From positions 1-51,464 of the forward strand of contig NZ_JAANNO010000019.1 of assembly GCF_011250645.1 (NCBI RefSeq): a stretch of 51,464 bases of DNA, read 5' to 3'. The translations under genes were made by a program, and so were the position numbers. The notes under the pieces are model-generated. The model was not told the DNA's origin, did no database searches, and saw nothing but the letters and a program-made list of their open reading frames with translations. Positions 41,513 to 48,994 of the stretch are shown piece by piece (within the stretch, counting starts at the first letter, position 1; each line of letters begins with the position of its first letter). The DNA is from Motilibacter aurantiacus. GTDB taxonomy: Bacteria; Actinomycetota; Actinomycetes; Motilibacterales; Motilibacteraceae.

Positions 41513-43168
41513 ATGCCGACGTTCGTCTGGCGCAGATCGTTGCTGTCACTGGGGATTCTCGGGTCGTTGTTCGTCCTGGCCGGCGGGGCCCTCGTGGCGA
41601 TGACGGACATTCCCGTGATCGTGCCGGTCGTCGCGGCACTGGTGATCGTGGGGCTGCAGTACCTCCTGGCCCCGTGGTTCCTGCAGCTGTTGGTGCCCGC
41701 TCACGTGCTCGACCCGCGGGACGGCGGCTACGCGACCGACCAGCCGATCGGGCGTATCGTCGCCGACGCCTGCAGGGTGGCCGACGTCCCGCTCGTGCGG
41801 CTCGGCATCGTGGACGACGGCACTCCGAACGCCTTCACGTTCGGGCGCACCCGACGGGACGCCCGCATCTGGGTCACCCGCGGGCTGCTCGAGCGGCTGG
41901 ACGAGGAGGAGCTCGAAGCCGTCGTGGCCCACGAGGTCGCACACATCCGCAACTACGACTTCGCCGTCATGACCGCCGCCTCGGTCGTCCCGATGGTCCT
42001 CTACTACGCCTACCTGGGCACCCGCACCAACGGGCGCCCCGAGGCGCTGGCCGCAGCCCTCGTCGCGTGGGTCGGCTACCTGGTCGCCCAGCTGGCCGTG
42101 CTCGCGCTCGGCCGTGCCCGCGAGGTCGGGGCGGACCACGCGTCCTGCGCCCGGACCGGCAACGGAGACGCGCTCTGCTCCGCGCTGGTCAAGGTGGTCT
42201 ACGGGATCGGGGAGGAGCGTGAGGCACGCGCCGCCCGGGTGAAGGAGCTCGTGGAGCACGAGCAGAAACGGATCGCGCGCAAGCTCGAGGCGCGCGGACG
42301 CAGGATGCGCGTCGCGGGCACGCTCGGCATCGCGCAGGACCGGGGCGCGGGCGCCCTGGCCGGTGCGGTGGAGACGAGCCTGAGCCAGGCCGAGGTGATG
42401 CAGGCGCTGCGCTGGGACGCGTGCAATCCCTGGTCGGTCGCGGAGGAGAAGCTCAGCACCCATCCGACCGTGGTCTCCCGGATCGCCGCCCTCGAGCGCA
42501 GCGGGCTTCCGGGAGCGCCGAAGGCCTGGCGTGCCGCGGACGTCACCGCGAGCTGCAGCGGCCCGGAGCTGTCGCGGGCCCGCCGCCGGTTCGCCGGCGA
42601 GGCGCTGCTGCGGCTCGGCGGCTGGTTCGCGCTCGTGGCCGCCGTCGTCGTGCTGCGGCTGGCCGGCACGGACGCCGATCGGCTCGCCGCCTGCCTCCTG
42701 CTCGTGGCGGGCGTGATCCTCGCCCTTCGCGCCGTGGTGATGGCGCCGCTGGGCGCCCCCGAGCGGGTGAGCGGCGTACGCGCCCTCCTGGACCGGCTGG
42801 ACGCGAGCCCGGTCTCCGGAATCCTCGTTCGGGTCCGTGGATCGGTCGTCGGGCGGGTGGACTCCGGGGCGGTGTTCTCCCCGGACCTCACGCTCCGCGA
42901 CGGCTCCGGGCTGGTTCCCCTGCTGTGGGTGCAGCCGCTGCCCTTCGCCCGCACGTTGTTCGGCCTGCTCCAGGCCGACGAGTTCGTGGGGCGCGACGTC
43001 GAGGCGGTCGGGTGGTACCACCGCGGTGCGGCCGGGCCGTGGATCGAGCTGCGGGAGCTGCGCGCTCGGGACGCGGGGCGGACCCGCTGCTGGATGTGGG
43101 CCGGGCGCGTGGTGCTGTCGCTGGCCGTTCTTCTCGCCGGGGCGGTGGCGGTGGTGCTGACGGTGTGA
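41513..43168 (+). CDS. M48-family membrane zinc metalloprotease with C-terminal extension
   Basis: The 551-aa protein has two N-terminal helices (about residues 9-60). The M48 catalytic helix carries His140-Glu141-His144 (VVAHEVAHIRNYDF), then more helices, and the distal zinc ligand is probably Glu in GRAREVGADHASC. STHPTVVSRIAALER closes the protease part. Residues about 355-410 add two helices, and residues about 415-530 form a beta-rich soluble domain (GILVRVRGSVVGRVDSGAVFSPDLTLRDGSG, DVEAVGWYHRG) with an OB-like look. A final membrane helix ends the chain. HtpX proteins are about 290 aa, so nearly half of this protein is extra. GGGGGGAGG precedes the ATG, 44 bases after the 250-aa gene. 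Confidence 0.85.
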   Translation: MPTFVWRRSLLSLGILGSLFVLAGGALVAMTDIPVIVPVVAALVIVGLQYLLAPWFLQLLVPAHVLDPRDGGYATDQPIGRIVADACRVADVPLVRLGIVDDGTPNAFTFGRTRRDARIWVTRGLLERLDEEELEAVVAHEVAHIRNYDFAVMTAASVVPMVLYYAYLGTRTNGRPEALAAALVAWVGYLVAQLAVLALGRAREVGADHASCARTGNGDALCSALVKVVYGIGEEREARAARVKELVEHEQKRIARKLEARGRRMRVAGTLGIAQDRGAGALAGAVETSLSQAEVMQALRWDACNPWSVAEEKLSTHPTVVSRIAALERSGLPGAPKAWRAADVTASCSGPELSRARRRFAGEALLRLGGWFALVAAVVVLRLAGTDADRLAACLLLVAGVILALRAVVMAPLGAPERVSGVRALLDRLDASPVSGILVRVRGSVVGRVDSGAVFSPDLTLRDGSGLVPLLWVQPLPFARTLFGLLQADEFVGRDVEAVGWYHRGAAGPWIELRELRARDAGRTRCWMWAGRVVLSLAVLLAGAVAVVLTV

Positions 43169-43171
43169 CCC

Positions 43172-43250
43172 GCCGGCGCGACCTGCCGGCGCGACCTGCC
43201 GGCGTGCCCCCGATGTGACCTGGCGCCGTGCGCCGGGATGTGCCGGGCGT
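43172..43250 (+). repeat. Short GC-rich direct repeats after the M48 gene
   Basis: GCCGGCGCGACCT starts at 43172 and 43185 and a degenerate third copy (GCCGGCGTGCCCC) at 43198, period 13. GATGTGACCTGG (43212) and GATGTGCCGGGC (43237) follow. The region fills the gap before the PPOX gene and could also fold into terminator-like structures. Confidence 0.55.
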
Positions 43251-43312
43251 GCGCGGCCGGGGGCGCGGGCGGCGCACGCGGGCCGGGGCGGCCCCCGCGT
43301 ACCCTCCGGGAC

Positions 43313-43774
43313 GTGGCGATCGCGACGAACACGACAGTCGACCGGGAGCAGTTGCTCGAGTTCCTCCGCCCACGGCGCAAGGGGTTGGTGATCACGCTGC
43401 GCCGGGACGGGCGGCCGCAGGTCTCCCCGGTTGCCTGCGGGGTGGACGCCGAGGGCCGGCTGGTCGTCTCGACCTATCCGGAGCGGGCCAAGACCCGCAA
43501 CGCCGAGCGCGACCCGCGGGTGTCGATCTGCGTCCTGTCCGACGACTGGAACGGGCCGTGGGTCCAGGTCGACGGGCAGGCCGAGGTGCTGCACATGCCG
43601 GAGGCCCTCGACGCGCTCGTCGACTACTACCGCGCGCTGGCCGGCGAGCACCCGGACTGGGACGAGTACCGGGAGGCGATGCGACGCCAGGGCAAGTCGT
43701 TGCTGCGGGTGACCATCGAGCGGTGGGGCCCGATCGCAACCGGCGGCTTCCCGGCCCGCCTCGGTCAGGGCTAG
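43313..43774 (+). CDS. PPOX-class flavin/F420-dependent oxidoreductase
   Basis: The 153-aa split-barrel protein has LEFLRPRRKGLVITLRRDGRPQVSPVACGVDAEGRLVVSTYPERAKTRNAERDPRVSICVLSDDWNGPWVQVDGQAEV. This matches the actinobacterial PPOX-class F420-dependent family (GRPQVSP and AKTRNAERDPRVS are hallmarks). It probably binds F420 or FMN as a dimer and reduces small substrates; the physiological one is unknown. A TACCCT -10 box at 43300-43305 lies 7 bases before the GTG start and there is no ribosome site, the usual layout of a leaderless gene. Confidence 0.88.
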   Translation: MAIATNTTVDREQLLEFLRPRRKGLVITLRRDGRPQVSPVACGVDAEGRLVVSTYPERAKTRNAERDPRVSICVLSDDWNGPWVQVDGQAEVLHMPEALDALVDYYRALAGEHPDWDEYREAMRRQGKSLLRVTIERWGPIATGGFPARLGQG

Positions 43775-43856
43775 CGCGCGTACGCCGACGCGTAGCGGGA
43801 AGTTCCCGTCCCGGGGCGTGGACGACGTGACCGTGGTCCTGTCGCTGCCCGACGAA

Positions 43857-43872
43857 CCTACGGTAACGTAGG
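43857..43872. promoter_or_regulatory. Palindromic operator before the desaturase gene
   Basis: CCTACGGTAACGTAGG is an inverted repeat (CCTACG/CGTAGG-type arms, central GTAA) 27 bases upstream of the ATG and overlapping the likely -10 region. CCTACG...CGTAGG palindromes of this kind are bound by TetR-family regulators of fatty-acid desaturation in actinobacteria. No TetR gene is in the window. Confidence 0.6.
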
Positions 43873-43898
43873 CGTAGGAAGACCGACCTGGAGGTGCG

Positions 43899-44924
43899 AT
43901 GTCCGCTCGCCGCCCGACCCAGCTGGAGCTGCTGCACGAGCTCGAGCCCGTCGTCGAGGAGAACCTCGAGCGCCACCTGAAGGTCGCCAAGGAGTGGTTC
44001 CCCCACGAGTACATCCCGTGGAGCGAGGGCCGCGACTTCGACGGCGTCCTCGGCGGCGAGGCGTGGGACCCGTCGCAGTCGCGGATCTCCGAGGTCGGCC
44101 AGACCTCGCTCGTGGTCAACCTGCTCACCGAGGACAACCTGCCGAGCTACCACTACGAGATCGCCAACGTCTTCGGCCGTGACGGCGCCTGGGGCACCTG
44201 GGTGCACCGGTGGACCGCCGAGGAGGGCCGGCACGGCATCGCGCTGCGCGACTACCTGCTGGCGACCCGCGCCGTCGACCCGATCGAGCTCGAGCGGCTG
44301 CGCATGCAGCACATGAGTGGCGGCTACGAGACCGCGCAGGAGGAGGACCTGCTCCGCTCGGTCGCGTACGTCTCCTTCCAGGAGCTCGCGACGCGCATCT
44401 CGCACCGCAACACCGGCAGGTTCACGCAGGACCCGCTCTGCGACCAGCTGCTCGCCCGCATCTCCACGGACGAGAACCTGCACATGGTCTTCTACCGCAA
44501 CCTTCTCGAGGCGGCCTTCAAGATCGCGCCCAGCCAGACCATGCGGGCCGTGACCGAGGTCGTGCGCGGCTTCGAGATGCCAGGGTCGACGATCGAGAAC
44601 TTCGGCCGCAAGGCCATGCAGATCGCGCTCGCCGGGATCTACGACCTGCGCATCCACCACGACGACGTCCTCAACCCCGTGCTGCGGGCCTGGAAGATCT
44701 GGGACATCGAGGGGCTGGACGCCGACGGCGAGGCCGCCCGCGAGGAGCTCGCGGCGCTCATGGCCAAGACCGACAAGAGCGCGAGCCGGTTCGAGGACAA
44801 GCGCGAGATGCTGCGCGCCCGCATGGAGCAGCAGGACAAGCCGGCCGACCCGCTGCCGCCGCGCGTGACGATGGACCTGCCCAAGGACGCGGCCGAGGCC
44901 GCGGGGGTCGAGCCCACCACCTGA
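43899..44924 (+). CDS. Acyl-ACP desaturase (DesA type, ferritin-like di-iron)
   Basis: The 341-aa soluble enzyme introduces a double bond into acyl chains on ACP or CoA. The di-iron ligands are in LTEDNLPSYHYEIA (Glu, then His), WTAEEGRHGIALRDYL (EExxH) and TDENLHMVFYRNLL (ExxH-type). The N-terminal KEWFPHEYIPWSEGRDFDG is characteristic of mycobacterial DesA1/DesA2 relatives. Length is as expected. The ATG follows GGAGG. A palindromic operator lies just upstream, pointing to membrane-lipid control. Confidence 0.93.
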   Translation: MSARRPTQLELLHELEPVVEENLERHLKVAKEWFPHEYIPWSEGRDFDGVLGGEAWDPSQSRISEVGQTSLVVNLLTEDNLPSYHYEIANVFGRDGAWGTWVHRWTAEEGRHGIALRDYLLATRAVDPIELERLRMQHMSGGYETAQEEDLLRSVAYVSFQELATRISHRNTGRFTQDPLCDQLLARISTDENLHMVFYRNLLEAAFKIAPSQTMRAVTEVVRGFEMPGSTIENFGRKAMQIALAGIYDLRIHHDDVLNPVLRAWKIWDIEGLDADGEAAREELAALMAKTDKSASRFEDKREMLRARMEQQDKPADPLPPRVTMDLPKDAAEAAGVEPTT

Positions 44925-44934
44925 GGCCCGGCAC

Positions 44935-44977
44935 GACGGCGCTCCCGGCACCGCAGCGGGGCCGGGTGAGCGCCGTC
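44935..44977 (+). terminator. Terminator after the desaturase gene
   Basis: GACGGCGCTC (44935-44944) pairs with GAGCGCCGTC (44968-44977), and inner CCCGGC/GCCGGG extends the stem. It starts 10 bases after the stop. Confidence 0.65.
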
Positions 44978-45006
44978 GGCCTCGGCCCGGCCGTCCAGCA
45001 GGCACC

Positions 45007-46218
45007 ATGGAGGCGATGAGCGTCTTCGGCTTCCCCCTCCGCGTCAGCCCCTGGATCTTCGTCGTGCTGTTCGCGCTGGGTCAGGGCGCCGGCGCGGCCG
45101 CCCTGATCGCCTTCGTGGTCGGTGGCGTCGCCGCGATCGCCGTGCACGAGCTGGGGCACGCCGTCGCGGCCCGTGCGGCCGGCGCCCGCGACGTCCGCAT
45201 CGAGCTGCTCGCGTTCGGCGGCCTGACGACGTTCGCGCCCGCCCCGGACAGCCGGCTGCAGCGCATCTGGATCGCTGTCGCGGGTCCGCTGACCGGCTTG
45301 GTGCTCGGGCTGCCCCTCCTGGCGCTCCGGTTCGGCGCGGATCTCGAGCCCGGCACGACGACGAGCTCGGTGATCAACGCGCTGCTCGTCGTCACCATCG
45401 GCTGGGCCGTGCTCAACCTGCTCCCGGTCCTGCCGTTCGACGGGGGCCACGTCCTCGTCTCCGTGCTGCCCGGCCGCGAGGAGGCCCGCACGCGGGTGGC
45501 GGCGGCGCTGTCGGTCGTCATCGCCGGTGCGGCGGCGTGGTTCTTCTGGAACCGGGACGCCACCTGGTCGGCGGCCGTCTTCGGCTTCCTGGCCGCGACC
45601 AACCTGATCACTCTCGTGGCGAGCGGGCGCAACCCGCAGGCTCAGCAGTCCCGGTCGTACGACGTGCTGCGCGCCGTCGTCGCCGGCCGGCTCGACGAGG
45701 CGCGCGCAGCTGTGGGCGAGGGGCGGGTCGACCCGGTGGCCGCCGCGCTCGTGCAGGTGGCGGAGGGCGGCGGCCAGCCGGCCGCCGAGCGCCTCGAGCG
45801 CGCCGCCGGCACCCGGCCCGACCCGCTGGCCCGGTCCGCCCTGGTCGTCCTGGCCGTCACCCGGCGCGACTGGGACGGGGTCGGGCGGCTCGGGGCGGAG
45901 GGCGGCGTGCCGGCAGACGTCCTGGCCTGGGCGGTCACCGTCGCCGCGCGCAGCGGCGTCCCCGCGGCGGGCGCCCGTGCCGGGCAGGCCGCGCTCGCCG
46001 GGACGCCCGCCCCGGCGCTCGCCCACGCCACCGCGCGGGCCTGGGCGCTGGCGGGCGAGCCCAGCCGGGCGTTCGACGCCGTCGTGTACGCCGTCGCGCT
46101 CGGGTGGGACGACCTGGCCGCGCTCGACGTCGACCCCGCCCTCGGGCCGGTGCGGGCGCTGCCCGCCTGGCCGGGGTGGCGGCAGGGGGTCGGCGCCGCG
46201 GCCGTACACCAGGGCTGA
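45007..46218 (+). CDS. M50-family site-2-type membrane protease
   Basis: The 403-aa protein has an N-terminal membrane protease with zinc motif HELGH at residues 47-51 (AIAVHELGHAVAARAAG) and the second conserved motif NLLPVLPFDGGHVL (Asp as third ligand), plus further helices (AALSVVIAGAAAWFFW, AVFGFLAATNLITLVASG). Residues about 215-403 are soluble, Ala-rich and helical in repeats (RLDEARAAVGEGRVDPVAAAL, RAWALAGEPSRAFDAVVYAVALGWDDLAAL), resembling TPR-type units. It would cut membrane-embedded substrates such as anti-sigma factors; the target is not evident. An in-frame ATG at 45016 is an alternative start. Confidence 0.88.
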   Translation: MEAMSVFGFPLRVSPWIFVVLFALGQGAGAAALIAFVVGGVAAIAVHELGHAVAARAAGARDVRIELLAFGGLTTFAPAPDSRLQRIWIAVAGPLTGLVLGLPLLALRFGADLEPGTTTSSVINALLVVTIGWAVLNLLPVLPFDGGHVLVSVLPGREEARTRVAAALSVVIAGAAAWFFWNRDATWSAAVFGFLAATNLITLVASGRNPQAQQSRSYDVLRAVVAGRLDEARAAVGEGRVDPVAAALVQVAEGGGQPAAERLERAAGTRPDPLARSALVVLAVTRRDWDGVGRLGAEGGVPADVLAWAVTVAARSGVPAAGARAGQAALAGTPAPALAHATARAWALAGEPSRAFDAVVYAVALGWDDLAALDVDPALGPVRALPAWPGWRQGVGAAAVHQG

Positions 46219-46325
46219 GGCGCGGCTCGCGCGCGGCCCCTGCGCGGACCCCCACCCCGCCGGCGCCCGTCGCGCCCCGGTCGCGCCCGTCCCACCCGCC
46301 CGCGCCCCCGTGCCCGTCGGGGTGA

Positions 46326-46483
46326 ATGTCACATCCAGTCGAACCTAGGGCCGCGATGCCGCATTCAGGCAGCCCGGGCCTGCCGCGATGCCGCAGCAAC
46401 CCGGCACGGGTCCGGCGCGACACCGCCTCCCCCTGCGACGGGCCTGGCGCGATGCCGCATTCACCCGACCCGACCAGGTCCCG
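46326..46483 (+). repeat. Five-unit 30-32-bp tandem repeat array (TGCCGCATTCACCC family)
   Basis: Cores start at 46326 (ATGTCACATCCA), 46356 (ATGCCGCATTCA), 46388 (ATGCCGCAGCAA), 46420 (ACACCGCCTCCC) and 46452 (ATGCCGCATTCA), with periods of 30, 32, 32 and 32. Intact cores are symmetric around a central C (ATGT-C-ACAT, ATGC-C-GCAT). The array lies between the M50 gene and the convergent amidase gene. The same family occurs in reverse orientation at 15203-15290. Confidence 0.75.
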
Positions 46484-46574
46484 GCGGCACCCCGGTCCAC
46501 GGCGCGGGCGGCGGCCTGCCGCGGACGCAGCCCTGCCCGCCGACCAGGCAAGCCCCGCCCGCCGGGGCCAGCCC

Positions 46575-46640
46575 CGCCCGCCCCGCAAGCCCCGCAAGCC
46601 CCGCCGCCCCGCAAGCCCCGCCGCCCCGCAAGCCCCGGCC
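46575..46640 (+). repeat. GCAAGCCCCGCCGCC simple tandem repeat
   Basis: GCAAG recurs at 46585, 46594, 46611 and 46628 in a C-rich background (unit CCCCGCAAGCCCCGCCG, 17 bp). It lies in the 527-base gap between the M50 and amidase genes and holds no credible gene. The rest of the gap is the 32-bp array and a terminator. Confidence 0.65.
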
Positions 46641-46695
46641 GCCACCAGCTCCCGCCGGCGCGCGCCACCGACCCCCCCGGGCAGCCGAACGACGA

Positions 46696-46729
46696 AGGCC
46701 CCGCCCCCACACCGGCGGGGACGGGGCCT
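46696..46729 (-). terminator. Terminator of the amidase operon
   Basis: AGGCCCCG (46696-46703) pairs with CGGGGCCT (46722-46729), and an inner CCCC/GGGG lengthens the stem. It lies 17 bases beyond the amidase stop on the minus strand. Confidence 0.65.
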
Positions 46730-46745
46730 CGGCCTCAGCAGGCGG

Positions 46746-48398
46746 TCACTCGCTGAGCGCGGTGGCCTGCTCCGGGGTGAGGCGCAGCGGCGTGGCCACG
46801 GCGGCGCGGCGGGCCGCCGAGGACGCGACCGGGTTCGCCGGCCGGCGCAGGTGGAAGTCGGTCACCTGCTGGTACGCCGCGGCCACCTCGAGCAGCCGGT
46901 CCTCGGCGTAGGGGCTGCCGCCGAGGATGCAGCCGCGCGGCGTGGGCAGGCCGTTGCGGTTGACGAAGCCGATCGGGAACGTGATCTCCGGCAGCCCGAG
47001 GATGTCGAACGGCACCACGCTGGTCTGGAGCACGACGTCGCACCGCTCGAAGAACGTGTCCATGACGCGCTCGAGCAGCTCGTACTTCGCGCGCTGCCCG
47101 GTGATCCACTCGTCGCCGGACAGGAACAGCCCCTGCATCCAGCTGCCCAGCGAGACGCCGAACTGCTTGAGGTCCTGCTTGAGGAACTGCTTGAACGGCT
47201 CGGACCGCTCGGGCAGCCGGACCGCGTTGAACGTGTCCGTCAGCAGGCTCCATTCCGCAGGCAGCGGGACCTCGACCAGGTCGACCTTGTGGATGGAGCT
47301 GAGGGTGTCCAGGAACTGGCCCCGCAGCGCCGCGTCCGCCCCGCTGACGTAGTTCGGGATGACGCCGATCTTCGTGCGGGAGCGGATCGCGGGCTTGCCG
47401 CCGGTGACCACCGGGGTCGCGGCCCGGATGTAGTCGGGCGGGTCGGGCAGGCCCTGGGAGCGGAAGTCGTGGGGGTCCTCGCCGGCCATCGCGGTGAGCA
47501 TGATCGCCGCGTCCCTGGCGTCCCGGGCCAGCGGCCCGGGGTGGTCGCGCGTGTAGGTCAGCGGGACGATGCCGTAGAGCGAGATCCGGCCCATGGTCGG
47601 CTTGAGGCCGGTGAGGCCCTGCTGCTGGGCCGGGCCGATGATCGAGCCACCGGTCTGGGTGCCGATCGAGGACGTGGCCAGCCGGCCGGCGGTGGCGGTG
47701 GCCGAGCCCGTCGACGAGCCCGCCGGGTCGTACGAGGGGTCGTTCGGCGTCCACGCGTTGACCGTGGTGACCGTGCCGTTGGGCGTGGTCGCACGGGTGG
47801 TGGCCAGGGGCCCCATCTGCATCTTGCCGAGGACCAGGCCGCCGGCGAGCTTGAGCCGGGCCACGGCCGTCGCGTCGAACGGCGGCACGAAGTCGGCGAA
47901 GATGTAGGAGTTGACGGTGGTCAACGTGCCCTTGGTGAAGTAGTTGTCCTTGATGGCCAGCGGGATGCCGTAGAGCGGCGACGTGGCGCTCGCCCCCGCC
48001 GTGAGCGCCCGCGCCTCGGACAGCACGTCCGCGGTGCGCACGGTGTTGAAGGCCTTGTAGACCGACTCGAACGCGTTGATCCGGGCGAGGTAGGCCTCGA
48101 CCAGGCCGACGGGCGTGAGCTTGCCGTTCTTGATCTGGTACGCCGCCTCGGCGATGGTGAGCTCGGTCGGGTCCGCTTGGGCCTCGGGCCGCGGGGCGAC
48201 CCAGGCGTCGGCGCGGAACGTCGCCAGCGGGGCCATCTTCGGGGTGCGGTACTTCACCGCGGTGGCGGCCTCGGCCGCGGTCGGGCCCCACGCCAGCTGG
48301 CCGGCCGACGCCGCGGCGGTCACGGCCAGGGAGCGGGCGAGGAACGTTCGGCGGGCGAGGCCCTTGTCCAGGCGGCCGGGCTCGGTCTCGTTGCGCAT
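46746..48398 (-). CDS. Tat-exported amidase-signature family hydrolase
   Basis: The 550-aa protein has a twin-arginine signal (LARRTFLARSLAVTAAASAG). The amidase-signature fold follows: catalytic Lys in YGIPLAIKDNYFT, the Gly/Ser-rich segment DPAGSSTGSATATAG with the cis-Ser, and the nucleophile Ser in GTQTGGSIIGPA. C-terminal QTSVVPFDILGLPEITFPIGF fits the family. It would hydrolyse an amide bond outside the cytoplasm; the substrate is unknown. Its ATG shares one base with the stop of the upstream 101-aa gene, so both are coupled. Confidence 0.9.
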   Translation of the reverse strand: MRNETEPGRLDKGLARRTFLARSLAVTAAASAGQLAWGPTAAEAATAVKYRTPKMAPLATFRADAWVAPRPEAQADPTELTIAEAAYQIKNGKLTPVGLVEAYLARINAFESVYKAFNTVRTADVLSEARALTAGASATSPLYGIPLAIKDNYFTKGTLTTVNSYIFADFVPPFDATAVARLKLAGGLVLGKMQMGPLATTRATTPNGTVTTVNAWTPNDPSYDPAGSSTGSATATAGRLATSSIGTQTGGSIIGPAQQQGLTGLKPTMGRISLYGIVPLTYTRDHPGPLARDARDAAIMLTAMAGEDPHDFRSQGLPDPPDYIRAATPVVTGGKPAIRSRTKIGVIPNYVSGADAALRGQFLDTLSSIHKVDLVEVPLPAEWSLLTDTFNAVRLPERSEPFKQFLKQDLKQFGVSLGSWMQGLFLSGDEWITGQRAKYELLERVMDTFFERCDVVLQTSVVPFDILGLPEITFPIGFVNRNGLPTPRGCILGGSPYAEDRLLEVAAAYQQVTDFHLRRPANPVASSAARRAAVATPLRLTPEQATALSE

Positions 48399-48703
48399 CA
48401 GTCGGTCACCTGTCCGGTCCAGGCCTTCACGATCGAGGGGTACTCCGCGGGCGGCGCGGCCTGCTGGACCACGCGGTTGGAGTCCGCCCCGCTGACGCCG
48501 GAGGCGGGCAGCCAGTTGGAGATGGGCGGCACGCTGTTGCGCAGGAAGCTGCGCAGCGAGGAGAGGATCGACGCCTGCGACGGGGAGCCGGTCACCGGGT
48601 CGGTCTGGGTCGGGTGCAGTTGCGAGAGGTCGATCCCGATCAGGGCCAGCCGCGCCTTGATCAGGGTGTCGAGCTCCGCGTCCGTGGGCGGAACGATTGC
48701 CAA
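48398..48703 (-). CDS. Small protein coupled to the amidase
   Basis: The 101-aa protein starts at a TTG with GAAAGG about 9 bases upstream. It reads MAIVPPTDAELDTLIKARLALIG, then IDLSQLHPTQTDPVTGSPS, SILSSLRSFLRNSVPPISNWLPAS and a C-terminal PPAEYPSIVKAWTGQVTD. No signal peptide is seen. Its TGA overlaps the amidase ATG. Because the amidase leaves by Tat in folded form, the small protein could bind it before export or be a hitchhiker subunit; this is inference. I do not recognise the family. Confidence 0.6.
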   Translation of the reverse strand: MAIVPPTDAELDTLIKARLALIGIDLSQLHPTQTDPVTGSPSQASILSSLRSFLRNSVPPISNWLPASGVSGADSNRVVQQAAPPAEYPSIVKAWTGQVTD

Positions 48704-48994
48704 CGTCTTCGCCTTTCGTGTCGGCCGGGGCAGCGCGGGGAGCGTGTCGAGGACACGAGGCCGGCGGCACCCCCGAGCCGCCGGCAGCCCCTGCCCCGAA
48801 CCGTCGTCGCTGCACGTTTCGCCACTGTTCCGCAAACGTCACCAGCTCGTCACGGGGTGGGGCAGAACCGGGCGACTGCGGTTTCTTCGGAGTCGCCCAG
48901 GTTCGGCGCATAGAGTGGTCTGGCGGCCCCTCGTCCCACGTGTCCGGCCCGGATGCGACGCCGCGCCCCCGTAGTCGACGATCTTGAGGTTGTT

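Noticed and set aside
46326-46483. CRISPR-like array
   Set aside because: Units are 30-32 bp head to tail with no unique spacers, and there are no cas genes nearby.
46735-48291. Long second frame within the amidase gene
   Set aside because: No recognisable domains; the amidase frame holds the Lys, cis-Ser and nucleophile motifs.
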